Positions 1 through 8,771 of a stretch of 64,000 nucleotides of DNA are shown in pieces. The notes under the pieces are model-generated. The model searched no databases. It was not told where the DNA came from and worked only from the letters and a program-made list of their open reading frames with translations. Position numbers and translations under genes: made by a program. The DNA is from Mycobacterium dioxanotrophicus. GTDB taxonomy: Bacteria; Actinomycetota; Actinomycetes; Mycobacteriales; Mycobacteriaceae. The first letter of the stretch is position 1; every line of letters begins with the position of its first letter. The DNA lies in the NCBI RefSeq assembly GCF_002157835.1, contig NZ_CP020809.1, forward strand, positions 2,976,001 to 3,040,000, read 5' to 3'.

Positions 1-29
1 TAGTGCGCCTGGCCCGGTCGGGCGTCGCT

Positions 30-35
30 TAGATT
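30..35 (+). promoter_or_regulatory. -10 element, leaderless promoter
   Basis: TAGATT lies 6 nt before the GTG at 42. TANNNT-N6/7-start is the usual mycobacterial leaderless arrangement, so transcription probably begins at the start codon. Confidence 0.5.
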
Positions 36-41
36 CGGGTC

Positions 42-1376
42 GTGCTCAACGAAACCGTCACGTCCGCGGACACCTGGCAGTCCTACCTCGTCCGGCTGGC
101 CGCCGAAGCCGTCAGCCAAGGCCGCAGTGTGACGAGCATCGGGAATTTCTCGGCAGGCGCGTACGGGATGACCGGGGCAGCTGGGTCGCTGATGCTGGCC
201 CTGGACCCCGAGCTCGTCACCACGCTGCAGACCAGGGCCGCCGACTGCGTATTCGTCTACTACGGGGTGGCGCACCCGAATGGCTCCGCGGAGATGCTGC
301 TGGTCGACGCGTCGACCCCGCACCTCACCGGGATGGCCGGAAACGGCTTGATAGACGGGGTGAACCTGACGCCCGGTGCGATGCCCGAGCCGTATCTGCG
401 GCAGCCGATACCGGTTGCCGGACAAGAGCTTTCGTCTGGGTGTGATCCAGAGCTGGTGCGTCGCATGATCCAAGGTGAGTTGCCCGATGTTCCCGCGACG
501 GACCCGGAGCACATGGCAGCCGCCGAGCAGGTGTTCGGCCAACCGCTGCCGCCCGACGTTCGGGCGCTCTACGGTGCGGCGGCCTACGGCAGCTTCTGGC
601 CGGCCGACGAAGACCAGGACCCCGAGTTGGCGACGATCACCCGCGGGATGCGGATCATGCCCCTCGACGACACCGAGGGACGCTCCTGGTTCCAGCCGCA
701 CCGGCGGTACCTGTCATGGATATTCGGCGCCGAGGCGGTCGTGCTGCCCGACCCGTTCGGTCAGGTTCAACCGCTCGGACATTCCGCGGCCTGGTTCGTC
801 GTGGGGGACGACGAGGCCGGCGGCTACTTCGTCGTCGACATGGCGCCGGGCCCCAACGGCACCGTCGGGCAGCTGCTGCATGTGGACCGCGACGTCATGG
901 CCGGCGCGCAGTGGCTGGCACCGTCGCTCACCGAATATCTGCAGAACGGCGCCGTCATCGATCCCTGGAGTAGGCCCGAACCCGAACTCGGCCTGGTCGC
1001 ACGGGCGATGGCAGATGTCGGGCCGCAGACGGAAGTCCTGCACGTGTACGACCGTGACGCATCCCATGACCTCACGCCGCTGGTGGGCCACCCTCGTCTG
1101 CGGAGCCTGTTCGTCTCGTCGGCGACGGTCGGCGGCGTGGATGTGCTGACCCGGCTGCCGGCACTCGAATTCCTCTCGCTACCGGCGGCGACGTGGCGCA
1201 CCGTCATCGATGAGGGGCGCATCCCGGACACGTTACAGGCGATCGGATTCTCCGACGCCGGGCGATCCGACGTCGCAGAACCGTTCCGCGAACTGATCGA
1301 GATCGCGAACCTGTTGCTGAACCATCGGGGACAGCCGCCGATCGAGGTGGTCCGGGTCTCGGGTGGCGCAGCCTGA
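42..1376 (+). CDS. SUKH (SMI1/KNR4)-like protein with LRR-like tail
   Basis: A 444-residue soluble protein with no signal peptide or membrane segment. Residues about 155-315 resemble the SMI1/KNR4 (SUKH) fold: an LP-x-D-V-R-x-L-Y motif near 169-177, a tryptophan followed by a glycine-rich strand near 251-262, and a terminal segment like the family's S-x-x-E-Y-L. Residues 335-420 hold two or three leucine-rich-like strands. SUKH proteins are best known as toxin immunity proteins or general adaptor domains, but no toxin gene lies next to it here. The GTG start is chosen because a -10 element sits exactly 6 nt upstream. It converges back to back with the PrsW gene. The family assignment is by eye; the function is unknown. 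Confidence 0.7.
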   Translation: MLNETVTSADTWQSYLVRLAAEAVSQGRSVTSIGNFSAGAYGMTGAAGSLMLALDPELVTTLQTRAADCVFVYYGVAHPNGSAEMLLVDASTPHLTGMAGNGLIDGVNLTPGAMPEPYLRQPIPVAGQELSSGCDPELVRRMIQGELPDVPATDPEHMAAAEQVFGQPLPPDVRALYGAAAYGSFWPADEDQDPELATITRGMRIMPLDDTEGRSWFQPHRRYLSWIFGAEAVVLPDPFGQVQPLGHSAAWFVVGDDEAGGYFVVDMAPGPNGTVGQLLHVDRDVMAGAQWLAPSLTEYLQNGAVIDPWSRPEPELGLVARAMADVGPQTEVLHVYDRDASHDLTPLVGHPRLRSLFVSSATVGGVDVLTRLPALEFLSLPAATWRTVIDEGRIPDTLQAIGFSDAGRSDVAEPFRELIEIANLLLNHRGQPPIEVVRVSGGAA

Positions 1377-2573
1377 TCAGGAGGCCCGGTAGTTGGCCAA
1401 CCAGCCCAGGATCGGCGCGGCGGACCGGGCCGAGGCGACGGCATAGACCTCTTCGTTGAGCAGCGCGTAGACCCGCTGGTCGCCGAAGCCGCGGTCGATG
1501 CGGTCGCGGACGAACGCCAGCTCCACCACGGACGCTGCGAATCGGGCCACGGCCTTGCCCGCCGGCCGGCCGCCTGCGCGCGTCGCCTCGTTGATCGCGC
1601 CCCTCCTGGTGCGCAAGGAGCCCAGCCAGGTCGCCTCGTTGTCGGTGATCAGGCCTGCCGCGACCATGCCGGACACCTTGGCGGCGACCAGGTGCTGCTC
1701 ACGGCGGCGGCTGGCGATGGCGACCGCGATCATCAGGGCGAAGATCGGCACCATCCAGACCACGTAGACGGCGAAGTAAGCGCCCACGCCCAGTAGTGAC
1801 GAACCGTTCCACAACCCGTGCATGACCACCGCGCCGAGGTACCCGGTCAGGATGCAACAGAACTTGGTCACCGACGAGCGCTGCTGCAGGGCGAAGTACA
1901 CCCCGATCGCCGTCATCGTCGTGAACAGCGGGTGCGCGAACGGACCCATGATCAGCCGCATCCCTGCCGTCACCAATGAGCCGGCCAGCGAGTCCGCGTT
2001 GGCGATGTACATGATGTCTTCCAGCCAGGCGAATCCCACCCCGACGAGCCCGGCGTAGACCAGGCAGTCGGTCAGCGAATTCAGCTCGTTGCGGCGTCGG
2101 CCGGTCATCATGATCAGCAGGAACAAGCCCTTGGCGGCCTCCTCGATGAACGGAGCCCGGATGGCGGTCGAGTCGACGCTCTCCGGCAGAAAAGTTCCGG
2201 GAGCCAGCACCGAATCCCCGATCAGGCCCACTACCAGCGAGAGCAGCACCGCGATCGACGCACCCCACCCGAAGGCCATCAAGAGCAGCCGTGGCGGCTC
2301 GGGCTCCCAGCGGTCCAGCCATAGGTACGCGAACACCACGAGGGTCATGGTCGCGGTGGACAATACGAAACCGACGATGGCGCCCACCGGGTTGATCACC
2401 GTGAACAACAGCACCAGCAGGCCGGTGAGCACGCCGAACGCGATGAGGACACCCAGCGGCGCGCCCACCTTGCGGATCGGGCGCGGCATGGGCCCGGTGA
2501 CCGGCAGCCAGGGTCGTGCCTGGGGGATCGGTGCAGGGGAGGGCGGTGGGAACTGCATCGGGGAGTACGCCAC
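1377..2573 (-). CDS. PrsW-family intramembrane metalloprotease
   Basis: A 398-residue integral membrane protein. A proline-rich cytoplasmic N-terminus (about 50 residues) is followed by about eight hydrophobic segments. The PrsW hallmarks are visible: F-I-E-E-A-A-K-G (the E-E-x-x-K motif), H-P-L-F-T-T-M, and H-G-L-W-N near the last helices, which together form the metal site in this family. PrsW of Bacillus cleaves an anti-sigma factor; the mycobacterial substrate is unknown and no sigma/anti-sigma pair is adjacent. A longer frame opens at 2678, but the GTG at 2573 has a TACCCT -10 element exactly 6 nt upstream, so I prefer it. It is divergent from rpsA. Confidence 0.8.
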   Translation of the reverse strand: MAYSPMQFPPPSPAPIPQARPWLPVTGPMPRPIRKVGAPLGVLIAFGVLTGLLVLLFTVINPVGAIVGFVLSTATMTLVVFAYLWLDRWEPEPPRLLLMAFGWGASIAVLLSLVVGLIGDSVLAPGTFLPESVDSTAIRAPFIEEAAKGLFLLIMMTGRRRNELNSLTDCLVYAGLVGVGFAWLEDIMYIANADSLAGSLVTAGMRLIMGPFAHPLFTTMTAIGVYFALQQRSSVTKFCCILTGYLGAVVMHGLWNGSSLLGVGAYFAVYVVWMVPIFALMIAVAIASRRREQHLVAAKVSGMVAAGLITDNEATWLGSLRTRRGAINEATRAGGRPAGKAVARFAASVVELAFVRDRIDRGFGDQRVYALLNEEVYAVASARSAAPILGWLANYRAS

Positions 2574-2579
2574 GATCGA

Positions 2580-2585
2580 AGGGTA
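2580..2585 (-). promoter_or_regulatory. -10 element, leaderless promoter
   Basis: TACCCT on the minus strand, 6 nt before the GTG of the PrsW gene. It supports that start over the upstream alternative. Confidence 0.5.
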
Positions 2586-2741
2586 GCGGCGAGGTTCCAC
2601 GGGGACCGGGTTTGTCCTGCGTGTGCCCAGTCGAGTAGTCTCAGTAAGTACCTGTGTGCGCAGTTTGTCCGCACCCACCGGTCACCAATATCAGCAGTTC
2701 AATTGTCCCTACGAGTAAACCTGTCCGGAGCAACCCACCAC

Positions 2742-4181
2742 ATGCCAAGTCCCTCCGTCACGTCCCCGCAGGTAGCCGTCAACGACATCGGCTCCGCGGA
2801 AGACTTTCTCGCCGCCATCGACAAAACCATCAAATACTTCAACGATGGCGACATCGTCGAGGGAACCATCGTCAAGGTTGACCGTGACGAGGTCCTGCTC
2901 GACATCGGCTACAAGACCGAAGGTGTCATCCCTTCCCGCGAACTCTCCATCAAGCACGATGTCGACCCCAACGAGGTCGTTTCCGTGGGCGATGAGGTCG
3001 AGGCCCTCGTTCTCACCAAGGAGGACAAGGAAGGCCGCCTGATCCTGTCCAAGAAGCGGGCTCAGTACGAGCGCGCCTGGGGCACCATCGAGGAGCTCAA
3101 GGAGAAGGACGAGGCCGTCAAGGGCACCGTCATCGAGGTCGTCAAGGGCGGCCTGATCCTCGACATCGGCCTGCGTGGCTTCCTGCCTGCCTCCCTCGTC
3201 GAGATGCGTCGCGTCCGCGATCTGCAGCCGTACATCGGCAAGGAGATCGAGGCCAAGATCATCGAGCTCGACAAGAACCGCAACAACGTGGTGCTGAGCC
3301 GCCGCGCCTGGCTGGAGCAGACCCAGTCCGAGGTTCGCAGCGAGTTCCTCAACCAGCTCACCAAGGGTGCCATCCGCAAGGGTGTGGTGTCCTCGATCGT
3401 CAACTTCGGCGCGTTCGTCGACCTGGGCGGCGTGGACGGCCTGGTGCACGTCTCCGAGCTGTCCTGGAAGCACATCGATCACCCGTCCGAGGTGGTTCAG
3501 GTGGGCGACGAGGTCACCGTCGAGGTGCTCGACGTCGACATGGATCGCGAGCGGGTTTCGCTGTCGCTCAAGGCGACTCAGGAAGACCCGTGGCGCCACT
3601 TCGCCCGCACCCACGCGATCGGCCAGATCGTGCCGGGCAAGGTCACCAAGCTGGTGCCGTTCGGTGCGTTCGTCCGCGTCGAGGAGGGCATCGAGGGTCT
3701 GGTGCACATCTCGGAGCTGTCCGAGCGCCACGTCGAGGTCCCGGACCAGGTGGTCCAGGTGGGCGACGACGCGATGGTCAAGGTCATCGACATCGACCTG
3801 GAGCGTCGTCGTATCTCGCTGAGCCTCAAGCAGGCCAACGAGGACTACACCGAGGAGTTCGACCCGTCGAAGTACGGCATGGCCGACAGCTACGACGAGC
3901 AGGGCAACTACATCTTCCCCGAGGGCTTCGACGCCGAGAGCAACGAATGGCTCGAGGGCTTCGAGAAGCAGCGTGACGAGTGGGAGGCCCGGTACGCCGA
4001 GGCCGAGCGCCGCCACAAGATGCACACCACGCAGATGGAGAAGTTCGCCGCTGCGGAGGCCGAGGCCGCCAGTGCCCCGGTGTCCAACGGTTCGTCGCGC
4101 TCGGAGGAGTCGACCGGCGGAACGCTGGCCAGCGACGCTCAGCTCGCTGCGCTGCGCGAGAAGCTCGCGGGCAACGCCTAA
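2742..4181 (+). CDS. rpsA: 30S ribosomal protein S1
   Basis: Ribosomal protein S1 of 479 residues, which binds mRNA on the 30S subunit. Four S1 OB-fold repeats run from about residue 35 to 360 (two divergent N-terminal, then two typical repeats with V-x-F-G-A-F-V cores), followed by the acidic, charged tail of mycobacterial S1. The ATG at 2742 is chosen because the protein then begins M-P-S-P as in M. tuberculosis; the frame is open upstream to 2703. The C-terminal tail, the region discussed for pyrazinoic acid binding in M. tuberculosis, differs here in a short Ser/Ala-rich stretch near residues 435-460. A strong terminator follows. Confidence 0.97.
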   Translation: MPSPSVTSPQVAVNDIGSAEDFLAAIDKTIKYFNDGDIVEGTIVKVDRDEVLLDIGYKTEGVIPSRELSIKHDVDPNEVVSVGDEVEALVLTKEDKEGRLILSKKRAQYERAWGTIEELKEKDEAVKGTVIEVVKGGLILDIGLRGFLPASLVEMRRVRDLQPYIGKEIEAKIIELDKNRNNVVLSRRAWLEQTQSEVRSEFLNQLTKGAIRKGVVSSIVNFGAFVDLGGVDGLVHVSELSWKHIDHPSEVVQVGDEVTVEVLDVDMDRERVSLSLKATQEDPWRHFARTHAIGQIVPGKVTKLVPFGAFVRVEEGIEGLVHISELSERHVEVPDQVVQVGDDAMVKVIDIDLERRRISLSLKQANEDYTEEFDPSKYGMADSYDEQGNYIFPEGFDAESNEWLEGFEKQRDEWEARYAEAERRHKMHTTQMEKFAAAEAEAASAPVSNGSSRSEESTGGTLASDAQLAALREKLAGNA

Positions 4182-4190
4182 GTAACGCAA

Positions 4191-4227
4191 CAACAAATGC
4201 CCCGGCCGCTGGCCGGGGCATTTGTTG
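4191..4227 (+). terminator. Hairpin terminator of rpsA
   Basis: Perfect 17-bp inverted repeat (4191-4207 and 4211-4227) around a 3-nt loop, starting 10 nt after the rpsA stop. There is no long T tract, as is usual for mycobacterial terminators; the arm itself ends in TTTGTTG. Confidence 0.85.
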
Positions 4228-4234
4228 TCGGTGC

Positions 4235-4297
4235 CGGCGAACGTGAAGAAGATCGCGGCATTTCCGCGAAAAGTCGCCACCTACTTCACATTCGGCG
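4235..4297. repeat. Imperfect palindromic intergenic element
   Basis: Arms 4235-4251 and 4281-4297 are inverted repeats with 14 of 17 positions matching. Between them is a smaller hairpin, TCGCGG (4253-4258) with CCGCGA (4264-4269). It sits between the rpsA terminator and the coaE promoter and may be an interspersed element. Confidence 0.5.
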
Positions 4298-4303
4298 ACG
4301 GGA

Positions 4304-4309
4304 TATGGT
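4304..4309 (+). promoter_or_regulatory. -10 element of coaE, leaderless
   Basis: TATGGT with 6 nt to the GTG start of coaE, so coaE is probably transcribed separately from rpsA as a leaderless message. Confidence 0.5.
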
Positions 4310-4315
4310 GTCCCA

Positions 4316-5491
4316 GTGCTTCGTATCGGGTTGACCGGCGGAATCGGCGCCGGAAAGTCAACGGTGTCGGCCACATTCGCAGACCTCGGCGGCATCGTCG
4401 TCGACGGGGATGTCATCGCGCGGGAGGTGGTCGAACCCGGCACCCAGGGGCTGGCGGCACTGGTCGAGGCGTTCGGGGACGGCATCCTGTTGCCGGACGG
4501 CGCGCTCAACCGGCCTGCGCTGGCGGCGGTGGCCTTCAGCGACGACGAGAAGCGCGCGACGTTGAACGGCATCGTGCACCCGCTGGTGGCGCACCGGCGC
4601 TCGGAGTTGATCGCCGCAGCGGCGGAGGATGCCGTGATCGTCGAGGACATCCCGCTGCTGGTGGAGTCCCAGATGGCGCCGATGTTCCCGCTGGTGGTGA
4701 TCGTCAACGCCGACGTCGAGACGCGGGTCGAGCGGCTCACCGAATACCGCGGCTTCAGCGAGCAGGATGCCCGGGCCCGCGTCGCGGCGCAGGCCACCGA
4801 GGAACAGCGCCGGGCGGTGGCCGACGTCTGGCTGGACAACTCCGGGTCCGCAGGCGCGCTCGTCGAGCAGGCCCGCGGCCTCTGGCACGAGCGGATCCTG
4901 CCGTTCGCACACAATCTGCAGGAGCGCAAGCCCGCGCACGTGGTGCCCAAGGTGGTGCCCTACGACCCGACATGGCCCGATCAGGCGCGCCGCATCATCG
5001 CCCGGCTCAACACGGCCTGCGGGCACCGCGCGCTCCGCATCGATCACATCGGCTTGACGGCGGTGCCGGGGATGGATGCCAAGGATGTCATCGACATCCA
5101 GATCACGGTGAGTGCCATCGAGGTCGCCGACGAACTCGCGGAGCCGTTACTGGCCGCAGGCTATCCGCGGATCGAGTCGATCACGCACGACAACCTGCAT
5201 TCCAGGCCGCATTCTGAAGATCCGACCATGTGGCACAAGCGTTTTCATGCCTCGGCAGATCCGGGCCGACCCACGAACGTGCATGTGCGGGTCGAGGGTT
5301 GGCACAACCAGCGATTCGCGTTGCTGTTCCGGGACTGGCTGGCGGCCAACCCCGGCGTGCAGCCGGAATACCTCGAGATCAAGCGGGCCGCGATGGGCGC
5401 GCCGGACTATGCCGAGGCCAAGGAACCGTGGTTCATGGATGCCTACCAGCGGGCCTGGCTCTGGGCCGACACCACCGGCTGGCAGCCCTAA
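4316..5491 (+). CDS. coaE: Dephospho-CoA kinase fused to GrpB domain
   Basis: Catalyses the last step of coenzyme A synthesis, phosphorylation of dephospho-CoA. The N-terminal 200 residues are the kinase: the Walker A loop G-G-I-G-A-G-K-S-T is at residues 8-16, with the CoA-binding helices after it. Residues about 210-391 form a GrpB/UPF0157 domain (the segment V-V-P-Y-D-P-T-W-P and a later H-I-G-L-T-A-V-P-G), a nucleotidyltransferase-like fold. The fusion is normal in mycobacteria; the M. tuberculosis protein is of similar length (about 407). The role of the second domain is not settled; reports suggest it affects folding or activity. The GTG start agrees with the leaderless promoter. Its stop overlaps the convergent gene by 4 nt. 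Confidence 0.95.
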   Translation: MLRIGLTGGIGAGKSTVSATFADLGGIVVDGDVIAREVVEPGTQGLAALVEAFGDGILLPDGALNRPALAAVAFSDDEKRATLNGIVHPLVAHRRSELIAAAAEDAVIVEDIPLLVESQMAPMFPLVVIVNADVETRVERLTEYRGFSEQDARARVAAQATEEQRRAVADVWLDNSGSAGALVEQARGLWHERILPFAHNLQERKPAHVVPKVVPYDPTWPDQARRIIARLNTACGHRALRIDHIGLTAVPGMDAKDVIDIQITVSAIEVADELAEPLLAAGYPRIESITHDNLHSRPHSEDPTMWHKRFHASADPGRPTNVHVRVEGWHNQRFALLFRDWLAANPGVQPEYLEIKRAAMGAPDYAEAKEPWFMDAYQRAWLWADTTGWQP

Positions 5492-6021
5492 CCGGCGGCC
5501 GGCGGCTCGACAGGAGCCTGCGGTGGTACCGCGGCGTCGACGGGCCCGGTGCCGGGAGACAACGGAGCGCCGCACGCCAGGCTGCCGTAGGTCGGGTCGT
5601 CGTGCGGACGCGTCAGCCGCGGCGCGATCCAGGTGTCGGCCTGGGCGACGATCTGGTCGTCCACCAGGATCTCGCAGTGTAGGTTCGCCGAATACGGCCA
5701 GTCGATCGACACCGTCATGCCGGCGAGCTGGGGATTGGACACCACGCCGGTGGCTTCGAAGACCCGGCCCGGCAGCATCGTCGGGTTGGCGCTGTTGATG
5801 TTGTTGTCGTCGATCTTGTAGGAGACCATCGCGTTGCGCGACACCCCGTCGATCCTGGCCCGGTACGTGGCGTTGTGCAGTTGCTGGTCCGGCTGCGGCA
5901 CCGCGCTGGGCTGGGGTGGGGCGTCGGGGTCTGCTCCCGCAGCGGCGGGAATCAACAGCGCGCCGAAGAGCAGTCCTGCCAGTGCGGCAGCCGTCACCCC
6001 GGCGTACTTAGTTGGGCTCAT
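5488..6021 (-). CDS. Secreted protein, hypothetical
   Basis: A 177-residue exported protein. A typical signal peptide is present: lysine near the N-terminus, hydrophobic core to about residue 28, then A-A-A-G-A-D as a likely signal peptidase I site. The mature part is rich in proline at both ends with a beta-rich middle containing two cysteines that could form a disulphide. The W-P-Y-S and L-H-C-E-I-L-V-D-D segments vaguely recall the MmpS-type beta-sandwich, but this is weak. The ATG at 6021 is used because it places the signal peptide at the N-terminus. It lies just downstream of the DUF402 gene (11 nt gap), so the two may be co-transcribed. Function unknown. Confidence 0.8.
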   Translation of the reverse strand: MSPTKYAGVTAAALAGLLFGALLIPAAAGADPDAPPQPSAVPQPDQQLHNATYRARIDGVSRNAMVSYKIDDNNINSANPTMLPGRVFEATGVVSNPQLAGMTVSIDWPYSANLHCEILVDDQIVAQADTWIAPRLTRPHDDPTYGSLACGAPLSPGTGPVDAAVPPQAPVEPPAAG

Positions 6022-6032
6022 GATTGCCGACC

Positions 6033-6539
6033 TTACAAGGTCGGCCACGTCAGGGCCATGCCGTTGCCGGCAAGCCAGCGGTCGAGGTCGTAGCCGTTGC
6101 GGGCCAGGCCGTCGATGGCACCCGCGGCGGTCTCGATGGCCTGCTCGGCGGTCTCCGGGCTGAGCAGGCCGTGGCGCACCGCCGTCATCAGTTCGCCCAC
6201 GTCGTCCAGCTCGACGCCGATCCCCGTGCGCACGACCAGGTCGAGGTAGTGGTCCTCCGAATACCACCTGGCGTCGCCCGCGGTGAACCGGCCGACGTCC
6301 AGGTAGAAGTCCTGGTCGCGCTCATGGCCCGGGTTGAAGTGGAAGATGGTCGCCCGCAGCCCCAGCGCAGGCAGCAGCCATGACTGCAGGTAGTGGAACT
6401 GCGCGCGGCCCGGGGTAGGGCGCGCGAGGTACAGGCCCCAGGGCTCGACGGTGTACACGTCGACTGCCCGCACGATCCCTTTCGGGTCGGTGTTCGTGCG
6501 GGCGACCAGGTCGAATGTCTCGTGCTTGGGCGGATGAAT
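6033..6539 (-). CDS. DUF402 protein (Rv1632c-like), apparent ATT start
   Basis: A DUF402-family protein of about 168 residues. DUF402 folds are found in nucleotide phosphatases and RNA-linked enzymes; the W-S-E-D-H-Y-L-D-L and D-x-x-x-D-x-D patterns near residues 85-110 fit the family. The first GTG in frame is at 6473 and would give 146 residues, but the coding sequence clearly continues upstream: [11 protein letters not shown], then N-T-D-P-K-G. An in-frame TAG lies at 6549-6551 and no ATG, GTG or TTG occurs between it and this segment; the codon before H-P-P-K is ATT (6539-6537). A TAGGCT -10 element lies exactly 6 nt before that ATT. Either ATT starts a leaderless message, or translation starts at the internal GTG. 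It is followed by the secreted protein gene. Confidence 0.8.
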   Translation of the reverse strand: MHPPKHETFDLVARTNTDPKGIVRAVDVYTVEPWGLYLARPTPGRAQFHYLQSWLLPALGLRATIFHFNPGHERDQDFYLDVGRFTAGDARWYSEDHYLDLVVRTGIGVELDDVGELMTAVRHGLLSPETAEQAIETAAGAIDGLARNGYDLDRWLAGNGMALTWPTL

Positions 6540-6593
6540 GGGGTCAGCCTACGCGGGCAGTGAACACCCCAGGAAGTTGTCGGAGGTCAGTTC

Positions 6594-6599
6594 TACCCT
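6594..6599 (+). promoter_or_regulatory. -10 element of uvrB, leaderless
   Basis: TACCCT followed by 7 nt and the ATG of uvrB. It sits only about 55 bp from the divergent DUF402 gene. Confidence 0.5.
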
Positions 6600-6606
6600 G
6601 GTGAAC

Positions 6607-8766
6607 ATGGCCTTCGCGACCGAACATCCCGTGCTTGCGTACTCGGAGTATCGCGCTGTCGACGAAGTGGTCCGCACCGGCGGCCGGTTCGAGGTGGTCA
6701 GCGAGTACGAGCCGGCCGGCGACCAGCCCGCCGCCATCGATGAGCTGCAACGCCGCATCGAAGCCGGCGAACGCGACGTGGTGCTGCTCGGTGCCACCGG
6801 TACGGGTAAGTCGGCCACCACGGCGTGGCTCATCGAGCGGTTGCAGCGGCCCACGCTGGTGATGGCGCCGAACAAGACACTCGCCGCGCAGCTCGCCAAC
6901 GAGCTTCGGGAGATGCTGCCGCACAACGCGGTCGAGTACTTCGTCTCGTACTACGACTACTACCAACCCGAGGCGTACATCGCCCAGACTGACACGTACA
7001 TCGAGAAGGACAGCTCGATCAACGACGATGTCGAGCGGCTGCGGCACTCGGCGACGTCCAGCCTGCTCTCGCGGCGCGACGTCGTTGTGGTCGCCTCGGT
7101 GTCCTGCATCTACGGCCTCGGTACCCCGCAGTCCTACCTGGACCGCTCGGTGGAGCTGTCCGTGGGCGACGAGGTGCCCCGCGACGGCCTGCTGCGACTG
7201 CTGGTGGATGTCCAGTACAACCGCAACGACATGGCGTTCACCCGGGGGACGTTCCGGGTGCGCGGCGACACCGTCGAGATCATCCCGTCGTACGAAGAGC
7301 TGGCGGTCCGTATCGAGTTCTTCTGCGACGAGATCGAGGCGCTGTACTACCTGCACCCGCTGACCGGCGACATCGTCCGCCAGGTCGATTCGCTGCGGAT
7401 CTTCCCGGCCACCCACTACGTCGCCGGGCCCGAGCGCATGTCTCGTGCCATCGCGACCATCGAGGAGGAGCTGGAGGAGCGGCTGTCCGAACTGGAGCGT
7501 CAGGGCAAACTGCTGGAGGCGCAGCGGCTGCGGATGCGCACCAACTACGACGTCGAGATGATGAAGCAGGTCGGCTTCTGCTCGGGTATCGAGAACTACT
7601 CGCGCCACATCGACGGGCGTCCGGCAGGTTCGGCTCCGGCCTGCCTGCTCGACTACTTCCCCGAGGATTTCCTGCTGGTCATCGACGAGTCACACGTGAC
7701 CGTCCCGCAGATCGGCGGCATGTACGAGGGTGACATGTCCCGCAAGCGCAACCTGGTGGACTTCGGCTTCCGGCTCCCGTCCGCGGTCGACAACCGGCCG
7801 TTGACGTGGGAGGAGTTCGCCGGCCGGATCGGTCAGACCGTCTACCTGTCGGCCACCCCCGGCCCGTACGAGATCGGCCAGGCCGGCGGCGAGTTCGTCG
7901 AACAGGTCATCCGTCCGACCGGGTTGGTGGATCCCCAGGTGATCGTCAAGCCCACGAAGGGGCAGATCGACGACCTGATCGGCGAGATCCGCGTCCGCAC
8001 CGAACGCGACGAGCGCGTGCTGGTGACCACCCTGACCAAGAAGATGGCCGAGGACCTCACCGACTACCTGCTGGAACTCGGTATCCGGGTGCGCTACCTG
8101 CACTCCGAGGTCGACACCCTGCGCCGGGTCGAACTGCTGCGGCAACTGCGGTTGGGGGAGTACGACGTGTTGGTCGGCATCAACCTGCTCCGCGAGGGTC
8201 TCGACCTTCCCGAGGTGTCGCTGGTGTCGATTCTCGACGCCGACAAGGAGGGGTTCCTGCGGTCGACCCGCAGCCTGATCCAGACCATCGGTCGCGCGGC
8301 GCGCAACGTGTCCGGCGAGGTGCACATGTACGCCGACAAGATCACCGACTCGATGCGTGAGGCCATCGACGAGACCGAGCGGCGCCGGGCCAAGCAGATC
8401 GCCTACAACGAAGCCAACGGCATCGATCCAAAGCCGTTGCGCAAGAAGATCGCCGACATCCTCGACCAGGTCTACCGCGAGGCCGACGACACCGAGGCGG
8501 TCGAGGTCGGCGGATCCGGGCGCAACGCGTCGCGCGGGCGCCGCGCGCAAGGCGCGCCGGGCCGCGCGGTCAGTGCCGGCATCGTCGAGGGTCGTGACAC
8601 CTCGAACATGCCGCGAGCCGAATTGGCGGATCTCATCAAGGATCTGACCGAGCAGATGATGACGGCGGCGCGCGACCTGCAGTTCGAACTGGCCGCCCGC
8701 ATCCGCGACGAGGTCGCGGACCTGAAAAAGGAGTTGCGGGGTATGGACGCAGCGGGTCTTAAATAG
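6607..8766 (+). CDS. uvrB: Excinuclease ABC subunit B
   Basis: UvrB, 719 residues, the damage-verifying helicase-like subunit of nucleotide excision repair; it receives DNA from UvrA and recruits UvrC. Walker A G-A-T-G-T-G-K-S is at about residues 60-67; the beta-hairpin aromatic cluster ([10 protein letters not shown]) follows; the DEAD-like V-I-D-E-S-H and motif [11 protein letters not shown] are intact; the UVR domain that contacts UvrC closes the protein. The ATG at 6607 gives the usual mycobacterial M-A-F-A-T-E start and matches the leaderless promoter; the frame is open further upstream. uvrA lies 9 kb downstream. Confidence 0.97.
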   Translation: MAFATEHPVLAYSEYRAVDEVVRTGGRFEVVSEYEPAGDQPAAIDELQRRIEAGERDVVLLGATGTGKSATTAWLIERLQRPTLVMAPNKTLAAQLANELREMLPHNAVEYFVSYYDYYQPEAYIAQTDTYIEKDSSINDDVERLRHSATSSLLSRRDVVVVASVSCIYGLGTPQSYLDRSVELSVGDEVPRDGLLRLLVDVQYNRNDMAFTRGTFRVRGDTVEIIPSYEELAVRIEFFCDEIEALYYLHPLTGDIVRQVDSLRIFPATHYVAGPERMSRAIATIEEELEERLSELERQGKLLEAQRLRMRTNYDVEMMKQVGFCSGIENYSRHIDGRPAGSAPACLLDYFPEDFLLVIDESHVTVPQIGGMYEGDMSRKRNLVDFGFRLPSAVDNRPLTWEEFAGRIGQTVYLSATPGPYEIGQAGGEFVEQVIRPTGLVDPQVIVKPTKGQIDDLIGEIRVRTERDERVLVTTLTKKMAEDLTDYLLELGIRVRYLHSEVDTLRRVELLRQLRLGEYDVLVGINLLREGLDLPEVSLVSILDADKEGFLRSTRSLIQTIGRAARNVSGEVHMYADKITDSMREAIDETERRRAKQIAYNEANGIDPKPLRKKIADILDQVYREADDTEAVEVGGSGRNASRGRRAQGAPGRAVSAGIVEGRDTSNMPRAELADLIKDLTEQMMTAARDLQFELAARIRDEVADLKKELRGMDAAGLK

Positions 8767-8771
8767 GCCCC

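Noticed and set aside
2709..4280. 523-codon minus-strand frame opposite rpsA
   Set aside because: Shadow of rpsA in GC-rich DNA; low-complexity Leu/Asp/Val translation without any domain.
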